Of a stretch of DNA of 64,000 nucleotides, positions 12,871 through 25,010 are shown piece after piece. Source of the DNA: Valencia hispanica. Lineage: Eukaryota; Chordata; Actinopteri; Cyprinodontiformes; Valenciidae. The stretch is from contig OY747723.1 of the NCBI GenBank assembly GCA_963556495.2, positions 10,696,501-10,760,500 of the forward strand, written 5' to 3'. Under the pieces are notes generated by a model, which was given only the letters and a program-made list of their open reading frames with translations, was not told where the DNA came from and made no database searches. Position numbers and translations under genes: made by a program. How positions within the stretch are numbered: position 1 is the first letter of the stretch; each line of letters opens with the position of its first letter.

Positions 12871-13209
12871 TGCCTATTTATACATTGTAGGAAATTCCAA
12901 TGTTCAAGTTTCTTCATAAACCACAGCTGATGTTTGTGGCAGAAGGATCTCATGAAGAGGCCTAATTTGCAGCAGATTTAGCAAGCCCTCGGTATGAAAA
13001 TGTTGATTATGTTGTTAAGCTACTGTGCTTTGCGGAGGTTGCTCAGGGTTCTCTATTATGTTTTTTTTCTTCTTTTTGTTCAATGTGTGAACTATACTCT
13101 TCACATTGTGCTATAGAGGCTCCAGCGCTCTGGAAGCTGCTCTGGGGACAAAAATTCTAGCGACTGCTTGTCCCCCACAGGTAGTTAAACCTTTTATTTC
13201 ACTGACTGG
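12871..13209. other. Unassigned spacer
   Basis: No supported gene or repeat in this stretch. Confidence 0.4.
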
Positions 13210-13560
13210 TACAATTCAATTCAATTCAAAAACACTTCCCAGAGGGAAATTAAGTGTTGGTATAGCTCATATGATTAATTCTTTAAGGAGTTGTTGTAGA
13301 TGATGATGGCTGTGGGCAGGAAAGATTTCCTGTAGTGGTCTGTATTACAGCGAAATACCAAAGTAAAGTAAAGTAAAGAAAGACCATAGCGAAGTACCCC
13401 AGTAGATGAGATTGCACTCCCAACAACACACACAAAGAAGTCTAATATGTAGACAATGAAAATGAGTGGTGATAAAACAGTCCCCTGCAGTGCTCCAAAG
13501 CTGTTTACCTCCTTGTCTGACACAACCCTTCAATTTCTCACTGTTTTGGGTAATCAATGT
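13210..13560 (-). mobile_element. CR1/L2-group LINE fragment with internal deletion
   Basis: On the minus strand, a GTVLSPLIF motif (RT motif B region, 13450-13490) is joined after a short segment to a LINE 3' end. That end reads AACTCCTTAAAGAATTAAT.., then AATTTCCCTCTGGGAA, and ends in TTGAATTGAATTG. The same 3' end occurs on the plus strand at 33385-33468. Most of the RT C-terminal half is missing, so this is a deleted relic. Confidence 0.7.
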
Positions 13561-14749
13561 CAAAACGATTTCTCTCTTTAAAGGAATTCTTCAATTCTTG
13601 AAGCGGAATCCAAATCAGTTAAATCTGACACAGCATGCCTTCTGTTTCATACTGCTATCAGTGTTTGTCATGCTCATTTGACAAATTGTGTCTTGAGGAC
13701 TGATTGAAAATAATTTGTTTTTGAACTGATAAATCTGACTTACAATTCCTCGTCTATCATTGTTCTGCTTTAAAAAGATCATATTTTTGTTTAATTTTTT
13801 AGAGTGCAGCTTCCCTAAAAATACTAGCGTACTTCACCCCCTACTAGTTCCAATAGTGGGGGGTGCAGTGAGGTGTCAGGAGGGGTGTGAGAGAAGGCCT
13901 GGTGCCATGGGTGGGCCGGCCCGCCCATTCACATATCGGGGCCGCCCACAACAAATTAAAATTCCTTAATGCAAATGTATTGGCCCAAGACAACCAACAG
14001 AGCGTGCAATAGGTTACTAATCGGGAGTTTTGGATGCGGTAAAAGAAGACACTTTTGTACTGTAGTTTGCTAAGGCTGTGTCCAAATGCTGCATCCTTGA
14101 AGGCCAGACGTTTAGAGAAAGTTACGTCACAGTGCCGCGAGGCTGTCCAAATTCAAAGACTCCTTCAAATGCGACCCACAAATCCGTCCTTCTTTTTCTC
14201 GATTTGAAGGATGGGTCCGATGTATCCTTCATTGCTCTCCATATCCCAAAAGGCTTTGCGGGCCGAACAGGAGATTTTTGTTTGGATGGAGCGGCAGGCG
14301 AAGCGGGAGGGGAGTACAGATTTAAATGTAAGTATATTAAAATCTGGCGGTACAAAAATTAAAAACTTAAAGCGGTTGTGTTGTTTGGCTTTTTTTGTTG
14401 GCATAGACATGTTGGTATAGACATGTATTTTAATATTACTTTTTTAAAACTTGTAAACAAGCTCCTATGTTGGTCTAATGGTTCTCCGTGTATTGCCCCG
14501 CTTATATACAGCTAATTTCGTTTTTTGCAAATAAAGCAAAAAGATGACTCCTTTCTGGAGAAAATATTACCTCTTTATCGGTGCAAAATTGGGCCACGGT
14601 GGCATGGAGGTAGAAGAATCAGTCCGGTTACACACCTTATGCTTAAAGGAGTCTTATTAAGCCACAAAAACTACAGAACCTGTGATCTCAGTATGTGATC
14701 TCTTGTGTTAATTAACGAATTAGCCATGTTCCTCCTCTTCACTCATTTT
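13561..14749. other. Unassigned, partly DNA-transposon-like
   Basis: Near 13910 the strong palindrome GGGCCGGCCCGCCCA could be part of an old hAT-type element. From 14071 (GGCTGTGTCCAAATGC) the sequence resembles the end of a Harbinger-type element that may belong with the transposase remnant at 14750-14925. No gene is open. Confidence 0.35.
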
Positions 14750-14925
14750 CGATTTATCTTATGAGGACAATTCTGGTGGATCTGGAGGGGAATGTCTGCC
14801 CCTGCCGCTGATTTCTCCAAACCTCATCCTCTGCTACATCTTATTCAAGCTCATCCCCAAGGGCCACAATGTCACTGAAGCAGATGTTGTGGAGAAGAGC
14901 ACATGCTGTTATGATCTGCAATGGT
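14750..14925 (-). pseudogene. PIF/Harbinger transposase C-terminal remnant
   Basis: The minus strand reads IITACALLHNICFSDIV followed by an acidic GDELE and a stop near 14838. The LHNIC box just before the C-terminus is typical of HARBI1-like DDE nucleases, and the same region appears at 57500 as KATCVLQN. The catalytic core is not visible. Confidence is moderate because only one short box is preserved. Confidence 0.5.
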
Positions 14926-15077
14926 GTTAAAAACATAAAAATGTCAAGCTGTTGTTGCACTGGTCGTTTAAAAAAATCAATTAAGTTTTTTATTCAGAAA
15001 GTGCAGATTTGCAAGACATCACCTGTTGGGTGTGGTATGGGCTGCTTGCTGTGTGTGCTCACCTTTTCCCCACAGGG

Positions 15078-15783
15078 TGTGACTGACAGGTGCAGCACCA
15101 GCTGCACACAATCAGCAGCAATCAGGAGGAGCTTTAAAAGGAGAGTGGATCCCTGAAGCAGATGCCAGATGATTTGACTCCTATGAGTGGTAATCCGGCC
15201 AGCTCTAGCTTTATAGTGTGGCTTTTCTAAACAGTAAACTTACCAGTGTTTTCTCCTTGCAGTGCTCACTGTTATTCCCCAAGCTACGGAAGTGGCTGGT
15301 TTTCTCTCTGCTGACAAGCGTCTGCTTCCCTGGATCTCCAGTCCGTCCTCCTCGCCGCTCCTACTGAAGCCCTCCTGAGACTGCTCCACTGGACTCCCAG
15401 TCCTCCAAGGTTGCCTGTCCACCCTCGAGCCCTCACCCTGTCCACCTGTCAAGAACAACGGAAAAGACCATCCTGCACTCTGCACCTCTGCCAGCCACTC
15501 ATATACTGGACCCACTTACCACCTCCCTCAGCAAACTCTGCCTCCTCCTGCAAGTAAGATCCAACATATCTACACTCAGTATCGGTTCCTCTAACTGTGC
15601 TCCACATTCACCTCTGATCTCCCTCCCAGTGCCGATCCCTCTTCAAGTGTTTCCTGTCCGTCCTCATAGCCGCGCCGAGCATCCAATCCCCTCCACGGAC
15701 CGCTTTACAATAAAAGAACATTTCACTGAGTTCCTGGGTCTGAGTCAAGTGTGTTCGCGCCAGAGTCTCCTTAAAAACATGAC
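15078..15783 (+). mobile_element. Solo LTR of a Gypsy-type element
   Basis: It starts TGTGACTGACAGG and ends AACATGAC. It has a TATA-like TTTAAAAGG near 15133 and a polyadenylation signal AATAAAAG near 15710, followed by a U5-like ACTGAGTTCCTGGGTCTGAG stretch. No internal region follows, so recombination between two LTRs probably removed the element. The frames inside it are chance. Confidence 0.6.
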
Positions 15784-15803
15784 CTCACCTGGTAAAAAAA
15801 ACG

Positions 15804-15856
15804 ATATATTCAATTTCAAAAATACTTCATTAATCCCAAAAGGAAATTTGTGTGTG
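15804..15856 (-). mobile_element. LINE 3' tail fragment
   Basis: ATTCAATTTCAAAAATACTT followed by CATTAATCCCAAAAGGAAAT is the reverse complement of the LINE 3' end seen at 33425-33468. This is a very short, heavily 5'-truncated insertion. Confidence 0.6.
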
Positions 15857-16671
15857 TATGTATCCTGCACAAAGAGTTTTTAAAATGAACTGAATACTAC
15901 AAAGTGTCATATTGTAATATTTGGTTTATTCATAGTATATATAGTGTACATTTGATCACCAGTAACTCAGTTGGTGAAATTATCCATAAAACTAGGTGAA
16001 ATTAACTTTTAATTCTGTAGAAGTAAATTAAATATGATTACTTCTCAGCCGGGGATATAAATTATGCTGGTGATGGTAAAACTGCTGTAGCTCCTCTAGA
16101 ATAAAAAAACAATCATAAGAAAACTCTAAAATTTTTCATTTGCAGAGGAATTAATCTGAAGGCTAGACTGTCAAAATTCCCAGCCACTAACATCTGGTCT
16201 ACCAGGTCGAGGAAGGACCCCTCCTACGTAGACCAGGGAGGACGGGTCCTTAGGAGGATGCAGAATGTACATGACCCTAAAATCACATTCTGGTCCACAC
16301 TACTTACTAGTTGGTTGCAGTAACACACCATATGGGAGGTAAAGACGTTAAGGGGTTAAATAAAAACTCCCCCCTCCCAAAAGAATCTATTTTGTCTCAT
16401 CAACGCAACAATCGTGAAAGGCTTTGGAGCCCGAACTGTCCAATGAGACCTGACATGTTAAGACGTGGGGCACATACAGTTGTGAAATCCGATGAAAATG
16501 ATAAGGGGGTAACCATCCACTGAACACCAGTGGGTATGGTACCTTAAGGGTAGCCAGGAAAGGAATAAACATTTGAATTGTTGATTTACATCACAGGGGA
16601 ATTATTATGGGAAAAACTAATGGACAGATGGATTTATGAGAGAACAAGGGTGGAGAAACATGAGCAAGCCA
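15857..16671. other. Unassigned AT-rich sequence
   Basis: No gene supported. A short inverted pair TGGTCTAC / GTAGACCA lies near 16196-16235. Confidence 0.35.
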
Positions 16672-16996
16672 TTATGGAAAAAACACGTTTTCACATGGGC
16701 AAAAACACGTGAAAAATCTTTGACCCATGTGAAATTCACAAGTGAAAACATGTTAAAGAATATTGTGAGTTGTGTGAAAAATATGCCACCGCCTGTATTT
16801 GGCACATATTTCCCATGTGAATTTGGAACATTTTTATGGTAATAAACTGTGAAACCCATGGACATTCACATGTGAAGCCTATGGGATAACATGTAAAATC
16901 ACATGTGAAATTACATGCGAAAAATATGTGAAACCCATGTAAAATAATGCTGTGATGTGAAGAACATATTCAAGCCCATGTGAGTTTTCCGTAAGT
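16672..16996. repeat. Small inverted-repeat element (MITE) rich in CACATGTGAA
   Basis: The left end (TTATGGAAAAAACACG..TCACATGGGC) and the reverse complement of the right end (TTACGGAAAACTCACATGGGC) match, giving terminal inverted repeats of about 20-28 bp. The interior holds about ten degenerate copies of the palindrome-like CACATGTGAA. Length is about 325 bp with no coding capacity, so it is a non-autonomous DNA element. The family is not named. Confidence 0.6.
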
Positions 16997-17599
16997 GTGA
17001 ATGGATTGAGTGGTTTAATGGTTAAAAGAGGGAGACTGGTGGCTTACAGAGGGGTGAACAATTTTCTTAGCTTGTTCAACAACAGCAATGATAAGAATTT
17101 AACCTGACTATCCCAGAGGCTTTGAGATGAGATGCGCACACATATTTGAAGGAACATCACTGATCCTCAGGACACTTTTTTTGATGCCAGCAAAGTTAAA
17201 GGGCTCCAAACACTCTAGACGAAACTCGAGGGCTTTTTTTCATAGAGTCAATTGAAACAGAGTGAATTTATAAAATGTCAAAAGACTGTAATTTTATCTT
17301 GTAGGCATAAATTTCATTTTCTGTGAATAATAGATCCAGAGTAGATTTTAGGAGTTTTGAATACCAATAAATATTTTGAATACCCGCTTAATTCAATGAG
17401 AGCTGCATTTAGAAGATTAATAATGGGCATGCCAAATATACTAATTTTGTACTTTTAAGAAAGGATGTTATTACAACAATCACCCCAAATCTGGGTTAAA
17501 AAGTGTGAATTTACTATGGATTTTTTTCAAATCCACACAAAGTCTAAACTGAAGCTCTGGCTGCATATTTAAACACGTTTCTTGCAATGATAGGTAGAA
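16997..17599. other. Unassigned AT-rich sequence
   Basis: Nothing supported on either strand. Confidence 0.4.
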
Positions 17600-18420
17600 T
17601 TAATTTAAAATGCTTTTCTGACAAAGGTTGAGGTTTTTAATGTAGCTCAGAAACATTTTGATGGGGGCTGAGATTGCTTGATGTGATTAACCCATTCCAA
17701 ACTGTTTTAATAATTGTTTGGAGTCATTGTCTGTCAGTGAAGTAGCCCTCCTCCTTTGTCCATTAGAGTTTGTGCACCAGAGGTAATAAAACAGCCCCAG
17801 AACATCCTGCTGCCACTACTATACTTGACATAATTTGGATTTTAAAGCCTTACCTGGACCCCCTCAAAACATAAGTCTGAACAAGCAGATCAATCTGTCA
17901 TCATGTCAGACCACAAAGCTTTTCTCTAGAAAGCCTCTTGGTTTGTCTATGGGGACACCTGCAAATTTAATTTGGTTGAAATTGTCAGTTTTACTGTCTT
18001 GGTGATATAAAACTGGTTTCACTATTAACATTGGTGTTCCCGCAAAATGCTGTTCATTGGTGGTTCCTGAACTTTATAACTACTATCTAGAATAGAATGC
18101 CAGAATAGTTTGTCTTTTTTCAGACCATGACAAATCGATGACACGTCTCAATAACTTGTGCTGAGGCACAATTGTTTGACCTGATGTTAAAGGCTTCTAC
18201 AGTTGGTTATGCTCCAAAAGACTTTACCAACTTGTAATGGTCTACTGTTTTTCTTATAGATCTTCACTGAGTTACTTTGACTTCCTTGTTGTTCTGGGTA
18301 TTTTTCATTCTAATGAATGATGTCAACTAAAAAAATTTTATGACGTAAAGAGAAACAACCATCATTAGTTGCTCATGATCACTAATGCAAATATAATCCT
18401 CATTATGTTATCAGAAGGTT
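17600..18420 (-). mobile_element. Decayed Tc1/mariner element
   Basis: Read on the minus strand, the region 17780-18060 follows a Tc1 transposase core. The segment CCCCAGAACATCCTGCTGCC corresponds to the GGG..MFWG type region, and GACCACAAAGCTTTTCTC corresponds to the part around the first catalytic residue. Many indels break every frame. Ends were not resolved. Confidence 0.55.
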
Positions 18421-18579
18421 TAATGGAAAGGAAAAAATAGTAATAAAACATGCACAGACAGGGATCACTTTGAGAGCATTGTGAAACACCTATTTAAGCC
18501 TGCACAACCAAAATGACCAATAACTGTTTTACTGTGCTTTTGTTTTGAGATTAGCCACAAAATGGTCTGATCTATGGAG

Positions 18580-18823
18580 TTTTGTCAAGAGGAAGATAGG
18601 AGACACCAGAACCAACAATGCAGCATTCCAAGCTTTCTAAACACCTCAGCAGAACCTTACTTTGATCACCTTCATGCCACACTTCATTAATGCAGTAATT
18701 CATGCAATATAATCCCTGACAAACTGTTGAGTGTATATCATATACAGAACAGATCAGTAGGCCCACCTTTCTGTGCAAAAAATCCGAATTTTAGTGTCAA
18801 GTACTATAGTGATATTCTAAAAA
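18580..18823 (+). mobile_element. Tc1/mariner remnant split by Rex3
   Basis: The region 18584-18720 follows the C-terminus of a Tc1 transposase: AAGAGGAAGATAGGAGACAC, then CTCAGCAGAACC, and GCAGTAATTCATGCAA. The element's 3' flank is interrupted at 18824 by the Rex3 LINE and resumes after it at 22067-22118 with TTTTCAGTAGCTGTTAAGCC and ATTCATCAAAATTAAC. This shows that the Rex3 inserted later than the Tc1. Confidence 0.65.
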
Positions 18824-18840
18824 GTAAAAAAAAAAAAGAG

Positions 18841-21800
18841 CAGCCCAAAAGACCCCTATGATGAAAACGATAGATGGACTCAGTGTTCCCTCGCCCGGAC
18901 ACGGGTCACCGGGGCCCCCCTCTGGAGCCAGGCCTGGAGGTGGGGCACGTTGGCGAGCGCCTGGTGGCCGGGTCTTTACCCATGGGGCCCGGTCGGGCTT
19001 AGCCCGAAGAGGTAACATGGGCCCCCCTTCCCATGAGCTCACCACCTGTGGGAGGGGCCATAGGGGTCGGGTGCTGTGCAGGATGGGCGGCGGCCAAAGG
19101 CGGGGACCTTGGCGGTCCGATCCTCGGCTGCAGAAGCTGGCTCTCGGGACGTGGAACGTCACCTCTCTGGTGGGGAAGGAGCCGGAGCTGGTGTGCGAGG
19201 TTGAGAGGTTCCGACTGGACATCGTCGGACTCACCTCGGCGCACGGCTCTGGCTCTGGAACCCGTCTCCTCGAGAGGGGTTGGACTCTCTTCCACTCTGG
19301 GGTTGCCCCCGCTGAGAGGCGCCGAGCTGGGGTGGGCATACTTGTTGCCCCCCATCTTGGCGCCTGTACGTTGGGGTTTGCCCCGGTGAACGAGAGGGTA
19401 GCCTCCCTCCGCCTTCGGGAGGGGGGACGGGTCCTGACTGTTGTTTGTGCTTACGCGCCAAACAGCAGATTAGATTACCCACCCTTCTTGGAGTCTTTGG
19501 AGGGGGTGCTGGAGAGTGCTCCTCCTGGGGACTCCCTTGTTCTGCTGGGGGACTTCAACGCTCACGTGGGCAATGACAGTGAGACCTGGAGGGGTGTGGT
19601 TGGGCGGAATGGTCCCCCCGATCTGAACCCGAGTGGTGTCTTGTTATTGGACTTCTGTGCTCGTCATGGATTGTCCATAACAAACACCATGTTCAAGCAT
19701 AAAGGTGTCCATATGTGCACTTGGCACCAGGACACCTTAGGCCGCAGCTCAATGATCGACTTGGTTGTCGTCTCATCTGATCTGCGGCCGCATGTTTTGG
19801 ACACTCGGGCGAAGAGAGGGGCAGAGCTGTCCACTGACCACTACCTGGTGGTGAGTCGGCTCCGGTGGTGGGGGAGGACGCCGGACAGACCTGGAAGGCC
19901 CAAACGTGTTGTGAGGGTCTGCTGGGAACGTCTGGCAGAGTCTCCTGTCAGAAGGAGCTTTAACTCGCACCTCCGGCAGAACTTTGAACACGTCCCGGGG
20001 GAGGCGGGGGACATAGAGTCCGAGTGGACCATGTTCTGCGCCTCCATTGCCGAGGCGGCTGACCGAAGCTGTGGCCGCAAGGCGGTCGGTGCCTGTCGCG
20101 GCGGCAACCCCCGAACCCGCTGGTGGACACTGGCGGTAAGGGATGCTGTCAGGCTGAAGAAGGAGTCCTACCGGGTCTTTTTGGCTTGTGGGACCCCTGA
20201 AGCAGCTGATAGGTACCGACAGGCCAAGCGGGATGCGGCTCGGATGGTTGCTGAGGCAAAAACTCGGGCGTGGGAGGAGTTTGGAGAGACCATGGAAAAC
20301 GACTTCCGTACGGCTTCGAAGCGATTCTGGTCTACCATCCGGCGTCTCAGGGGGGGAAAGCGGTCTGCCACCAACACTGTTTACAGTGGGGATGGTGTGC
20401 TGCTGACCTCGACGCGGGACGTTTTGGGTCGGTGGAGGGAATACTTCGAAGACCTCCTCAATCCCACCAGCACGCCTTCCAATCTGGAAGCAGGGTTTGG
20501 GGACTTGGGGTCGGGCTCTCCAATCTCTGGTGCTGAGGTCACAGAGGTCGTTAAAAAGCTCCTCGGTGGCAAGGCTCCGGGGGTGGATGAGATTCGACCG
20601 GAGTTCCTCAAGGCTCTGGATGTTGTGGGGCTGTGTTGGTTAACGCGGCTCTGCAATACTGCGTGGACATCGGGGGCAGTTCCCTTGGATTGGCAGACCG
20701 GGGTGGTGGTCCCCCTGTTTAAAAAGGGGGACCACAGGGTGTGTTCCAACTACAGGGGGATCACACTTCTGAGCCTCCCTGGTAAGGTCTATTCAGGGGT
20801 TCTGGAGAGGAGGGTCCGACGGATAGTCGAGGCTCGGATCCAGGAGGAACAATGCGGTTTTCGTCCTGGCCGTGGAACACTGGACCAGCTCTACACCCTT
20901 AGCAGGGTCCTGGAGGGTGCGTGGGAGTTCGCCCAACCGGTCTACATAGGAGAAGGCGTTCGACCGTGTCCCTCGGGGGGCCCTGTGGGGGGTGCTCCGG
21001 GAGTATGGGGTACCGGGCCCCTTGATACGGGCTGTTAGGTCCCTGTACGACCGGTGCCAGAGTTTGGTTCGCATTGCCGGCAGTAAGTCGGGCATGTTTC
21101 CAGTGAGAGTTGGACTCCGCCAAGGTTGCCCTTTGTCACCGATCCTGTTCCTAACTTTTATGGACAGGATCTCTAGGCGCAGCCAAGGCGTTGAGGGGAT
21201 CCGTTTTGGTGGCCTCAGGATCGGGTCTCTGCTTTTTGCAGATGATGTGGTCCTGTTGGCTTCATCGGAGCGTGATCTACAGCTTTCGCTGGAGCTGTTC
21301 GCAGCAGAGTGTGAAGCGGCTGGGATGAGAATCAGCACCTCCAAATCCGAGGCCATGGTCTTGAGCCGGAAAAGGGTGGGGTGCCTCCTCCGGGTCGGGG
21401 ATGGGGTCCTTCCCCAAGTGGAGGAGTTTAAGTATCTGGGGGTCTTGTTCACGAATGAGGGAAAAATGGAGCGGGAGATTGATAGACGGATTGGTGGGGC
21501 ATCTGCAGTTATGCGGGCGCTCTACCGGTCTGTCGTGGTGAAGAGAGAGCTGAGCCAAAAGGCGAAGCTCTCGATTTACCGGTCGATCTACGTTCCTACC
21601 CTCATCTATGGTCACGAACTCTGGGTGGTGACCGAAAGAACGAGATCACGGATACAAGCGGCTGAAATGAGTTTCCTCCGCAGAGTGTCTGGGCTCTCCC
21701 TTAGAGATAGGGTGAGAAGCTCAGTCATCCGGAGGGGGCTCAGAGTAGAGCCGCTGCTTCTCCACATCGAGAGGAGTCAGTTGAGGTGGCTCGGGCATCT

Positions 21801-22053
21801 GGTCAGGATGCCTCCTGGACGCCTCCCTGGTGAGGTGTTTCAGGCACGTCTCACCGGGAGGAGGCCCAGGGGAAGGCCCAGGACACGCTGGAGGGACTAT
21901 GTTTCTCGGCTGGCCTGGGAGCGCCTTGGGGTTCCTCCCGAGGAGCTGGAACAAGTGGCTGGGGAGAGGGAAGTCTGGGTCTCTTTGCTTAGGCTGCTGC
22001 CCCCGCAACCCGACCCCGGATAAGCGGAAGAAAAGGGATGGATGGATGGATGG
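18841..22053 (+). mobile_element. Near full-length Rex3 (RTE-clade) LINE
   Basis: This is a 3.2-kb non-LTR retrotransposon with an apurinic endonuclease and reverse transcriptase in one coding region and the short GGATGGATGGATGG tail (22037-22053) characteristic of Rex3. It is much richer in G+C than its surroundings. Flanks carry a matching GTAAAAAAAAAA(AA)GA at 18824-18840 and 22054-22066, which I read as the target duplication. Only one small deletion and no other obvious break were seen, so the copy is fairly young but dead. Confidence 0.9.
18858..22023 (+). pseudogene. Rex3 endonuclease/reverse transcriptase, broken by a small deletion
   Basis: The product would nick genomic DNA and copy Rex3 RNA from the nick. 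The first open frame (18858 to about 20945) holds a G/R/P-rich N-terminus and then the endonuclease: LGTWNVTSL near residue 95, [10 protein letters not shown] near 230 and STDHYLV near 320. The RT fingers follow ([27 protein letters not shown]). At about 20946-20953 a deletion of roughly 14 bases shifts the frame. Reading resumes with EKAFDRVP, then GLRQGCPLSP (motif B), FADDVVLLA (motif C) and a C-terminal RPRGRPRTRWRDYV region to the stop at 22023. The deletion takes out the segment that should carry the motif A aspartate, so the enzyme is inactive. Confidence 0.9.
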
Positions 22054-22118
22054 GTAAAAAAAAAAGATTTTGAGGGTTTTCAGTAGCTGTTAAGCCATAT
22101 TCATCAAAATTAACACAA

Positions 22119-22784
22119 ATCCATCCATCGTCCATCCGTCTGTACAACTGTCCATCTGTCCATCTGTCCATCCAATGGATAGAAATGCCATTGTATAGCA
22201 TTTCTATCCATTTATACAACATCTCATTTGCCAGTCTAGGAGATCCTTTCAAACCTGAAAGAAAAATTTTTTGGCTGCAAAACCTGCAGAAAAAAACTTT
22301 CCTATCAAGTTGATCTATGATGTGACTGCTGATCCATCTAGTCGCTATCCATGTTTGGTGCCATCAAAACTAAAGGTGTATCGGTGAAACTGCTGCATAA
22401 TTTGAGGGATATTACATGGTTAAATGCTCACCATCACACCCATGTGAAGGTATTTGTATTTTGCTCTATCTATGCTATTACTGATGCACTGAAACTGCTC
22501 TGGTTGCCTCCTAGCTGAAGCTGCCAGTATGACAGAACCAGTTTATTTGACAAAGAACACAAGTTCCCTTGGGTGTTAGTGTGAATGAAGCCTTCATGCC
22601 CTCAATATGCTCAAAGTGTCACTGTTGCATGTGTGTCTGCATGCTTGTTTTATATTTACGCATACCAAAGGAAGGTGAAGGGGAATACCCCCAATTTGAG
22701 CACATAAATATACTATCACTGCTGATGTTCACTGGGGAGAGTAAAGCGTGTTCAAGCAGATTCAAGAATTTCCATCAAATTGGA
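22119..22784. other. Unassigned spacer
   Basis: A few CCATC/GTCC repeats occur near 22122-22175. Otherwise nothing is supported. Confidence 0.4.
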
Positions 22785-23700
22785 CCCATTGAGCAATAGA
22801 CGTCTATTAGACGTGTCGTCTAAATTCAAACCAAAATTTGCCCGTCTATAATCGGTCTATATTTTAGCCCGAATCTAGATGATAGAATTTAATACATTAA
22901 TTATTAAATATTAAATAATAAAATAACTGTAAGTTGTGTAAATGATGGCGAAGTGCTGGATTAAAACATTTTTAACAGTCAATGAGTAATGTACAATGTA
23001 GTCTAGATTTAGACTAGATTTAGACGTCTAAATACGTCATATCAACGTCTCTTTTAAGACCAAATTTAGATGATTTAATTAAATACCTTAAACAATGAAC
23101 AGTGATCAAAAAAATAACTAAGTTGCACAACTGGTGTCCAATTATTGGACTTAAATAATTTGAATTGCCATTGATCAACATACAGTAAAGTTACATTTAG
23201 CCTTTATTTTGATGTTTAGATGACGTCTAGATTCAAACCGGTTTAGACTTCTATTAAGTTATTTTAGTGGTACCGCCCGCTAGGAGGATGCAACACACTT
23301 AATGTTCCGCTTGGTCTAATCGTCGTTGATGGTGATCTGAGCATATCGGAGTCATCCGGACCAATTTATTTTACTCTCATTGGGACCACTATGTGTGAGA
23401 AAACTGTTTCTTCAATACACCTTGAAGGGCCGCATATAGGTGAGTGCTCAAAGGTACGTTATTGAAATGTTGTTGTCCTGTGATGTTGTTAATTTAATCG
23501 TTATCCGTTTCCAGCAAAGCTAGCAGGCTAGCTATAGCTATAGTTTGTGCTGCTTCAACACTGAGAATTTCCTCATTGTGGGATGATAAAGGTTTGTCTT
23601 GTCTAATCTTATAATAGTGGGTGGTGACAATGTGGTAGTGTAATACAAGTTATATAAGTTTAATGTTGACAATTGTCTTCATTTTTTATCTGTTGCAAAG

Positions 23701-24293
23701 TCCTCACAAATGGCGTCATTGAAAACTTTAATATGCAAACTGGGGGGCCACATGAAAAGAGCGCCTTCAAAAAGACCCCCTTCTACTCCGTTATCACTGG
23801 TAAATAGAAAACTGTCTGCTAGTTCTTTGCCAATTGCTTCTTCATGTTAGAAAGGTGTGACTGACATGACAGGACTGTATTAGGCAGTCTCTGTAATACT
23901 GACAATTATTAAACTTAATTGGTGTAGTTACATGAAATGAAACCATACTACAGTTGTAGTCAATCTTAATAAATTCATTATTCTTTACAGAGTAACCCCA
24001 AACTCTGAAATGGGTGGTGCCCAATGTCCATTGAGTCAAGTCCTTTGAAACCATGTACCTTGTCTTAATGGATAATATCTCTGTGACACTTACAATATTT
24101 CTTCATTTATTCTATTGCTTTGTTTGCAGAATCTGTTCAGAAAACTTTCAAAGAGGCCACGGAGTATATGATCAGCTCAGCAATGGCTGCACATCTCAAA
24201 CAGGCCCCAGCTCGAAGTGGTGGAGGGGGCTATAAGAGGCCCAGGATACCATTGTTTTTTTGTCTTTGTTTTTTACATTTTGGTCTAGGTTGA
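23701..24293 (+). CDS. Last two exons of an unidentified spliced protein gene
   Basis: Exon 23701-23799 is bounded by a pyrimidine-rich acceptor ending in AAAG and by a donor ACTG|GTAAAT. Exon 24130-24293 follows the acceptor TTTGTTTGCAG. Joining them keeps one frame open across the junction and runs to a TGA near 24291. The joined product reads GVIENFNMQTGG, then EKSAFKKTPFYSVI, then VQKTFKEATEYM and a Gly-rich KRPRIP end. The K.AF..T..Y.VI pattern is reminiscent of the C-terminal DUF4806-type module of fish element-encoded proteins; that is an inference. The start and any upstream coding exon were not found. A possible 5' exon ends at the donor near 23440. The gene may be an accessory gene of the surrounding element. 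Confidence 0.5.
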
Positions 24294-25010
24294 CGCAGTT
24301 TCCCAGAGTTTTTGTATATTTAAAAAATGTTTTGACCTAAGTTTTGTTTTGTTAATGTTTTGCATACAAATACCTACATTTTTATTTTATTTTAGTATTT
24401 TGTAGATTATACTAGTTTTTCACCACAATCTTTGTTTAAGTAAAATAAGCAATTTTTTTTGGTAATATTATATATTTGAGTTTGTGCTTTTATTTTATTG
24501 CTATGTATGTTTACAAATGTGTTGAAATTAAAAACAGGTATATTGCACATTCATATGTTTGAGATGGTTGGATAATGTTTGAAAAATGTATTGATTTACA
24601 CAACAGTAGGATAGTTTGGTAAATGTTAACATCAAGAGATGTATTTATATCCCGTGGTAAAATAAGCATAGTGTCAATGAAACCTTTTTAAAAGAGAATT
24701 GTCATAACATCCTGGCACGACATAAAGGAAAGGATCACAGGTTAAATTTGCCCCCCCTTTTTTTTAGAGAACCTGGTTTAACATTCAATTTGACAACTTT
24801 AATTTTAATTTAATTGATTGTAATAGGTGGATTTATTAGAATATCATTAGGTTATAATACATTTAATAGATGTCTATACGATGTCTAGATTCTCTAATGG
24901 TGTATAAATTTGGTATAAAAATAAGTGTCTGGCAAACATATAACTTTAGACGTCTGTAAATAGACGTTCATTAACGGTTATTTGAATGTCTTATATTAGA
25001 CGCTGCGTAT

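Noticed and set aside
13905..13960. Strong GGGCCGGCCC palindrome as an attachment site
   Set aside because: Looks like part of an old DNA transposon end, with no partner sequence or enzyme gene.
18797..19355. Minus-strand frames over the Rex3 5' part
   Set aside because: They are shadows of the GC-rich Rex3 coding region.
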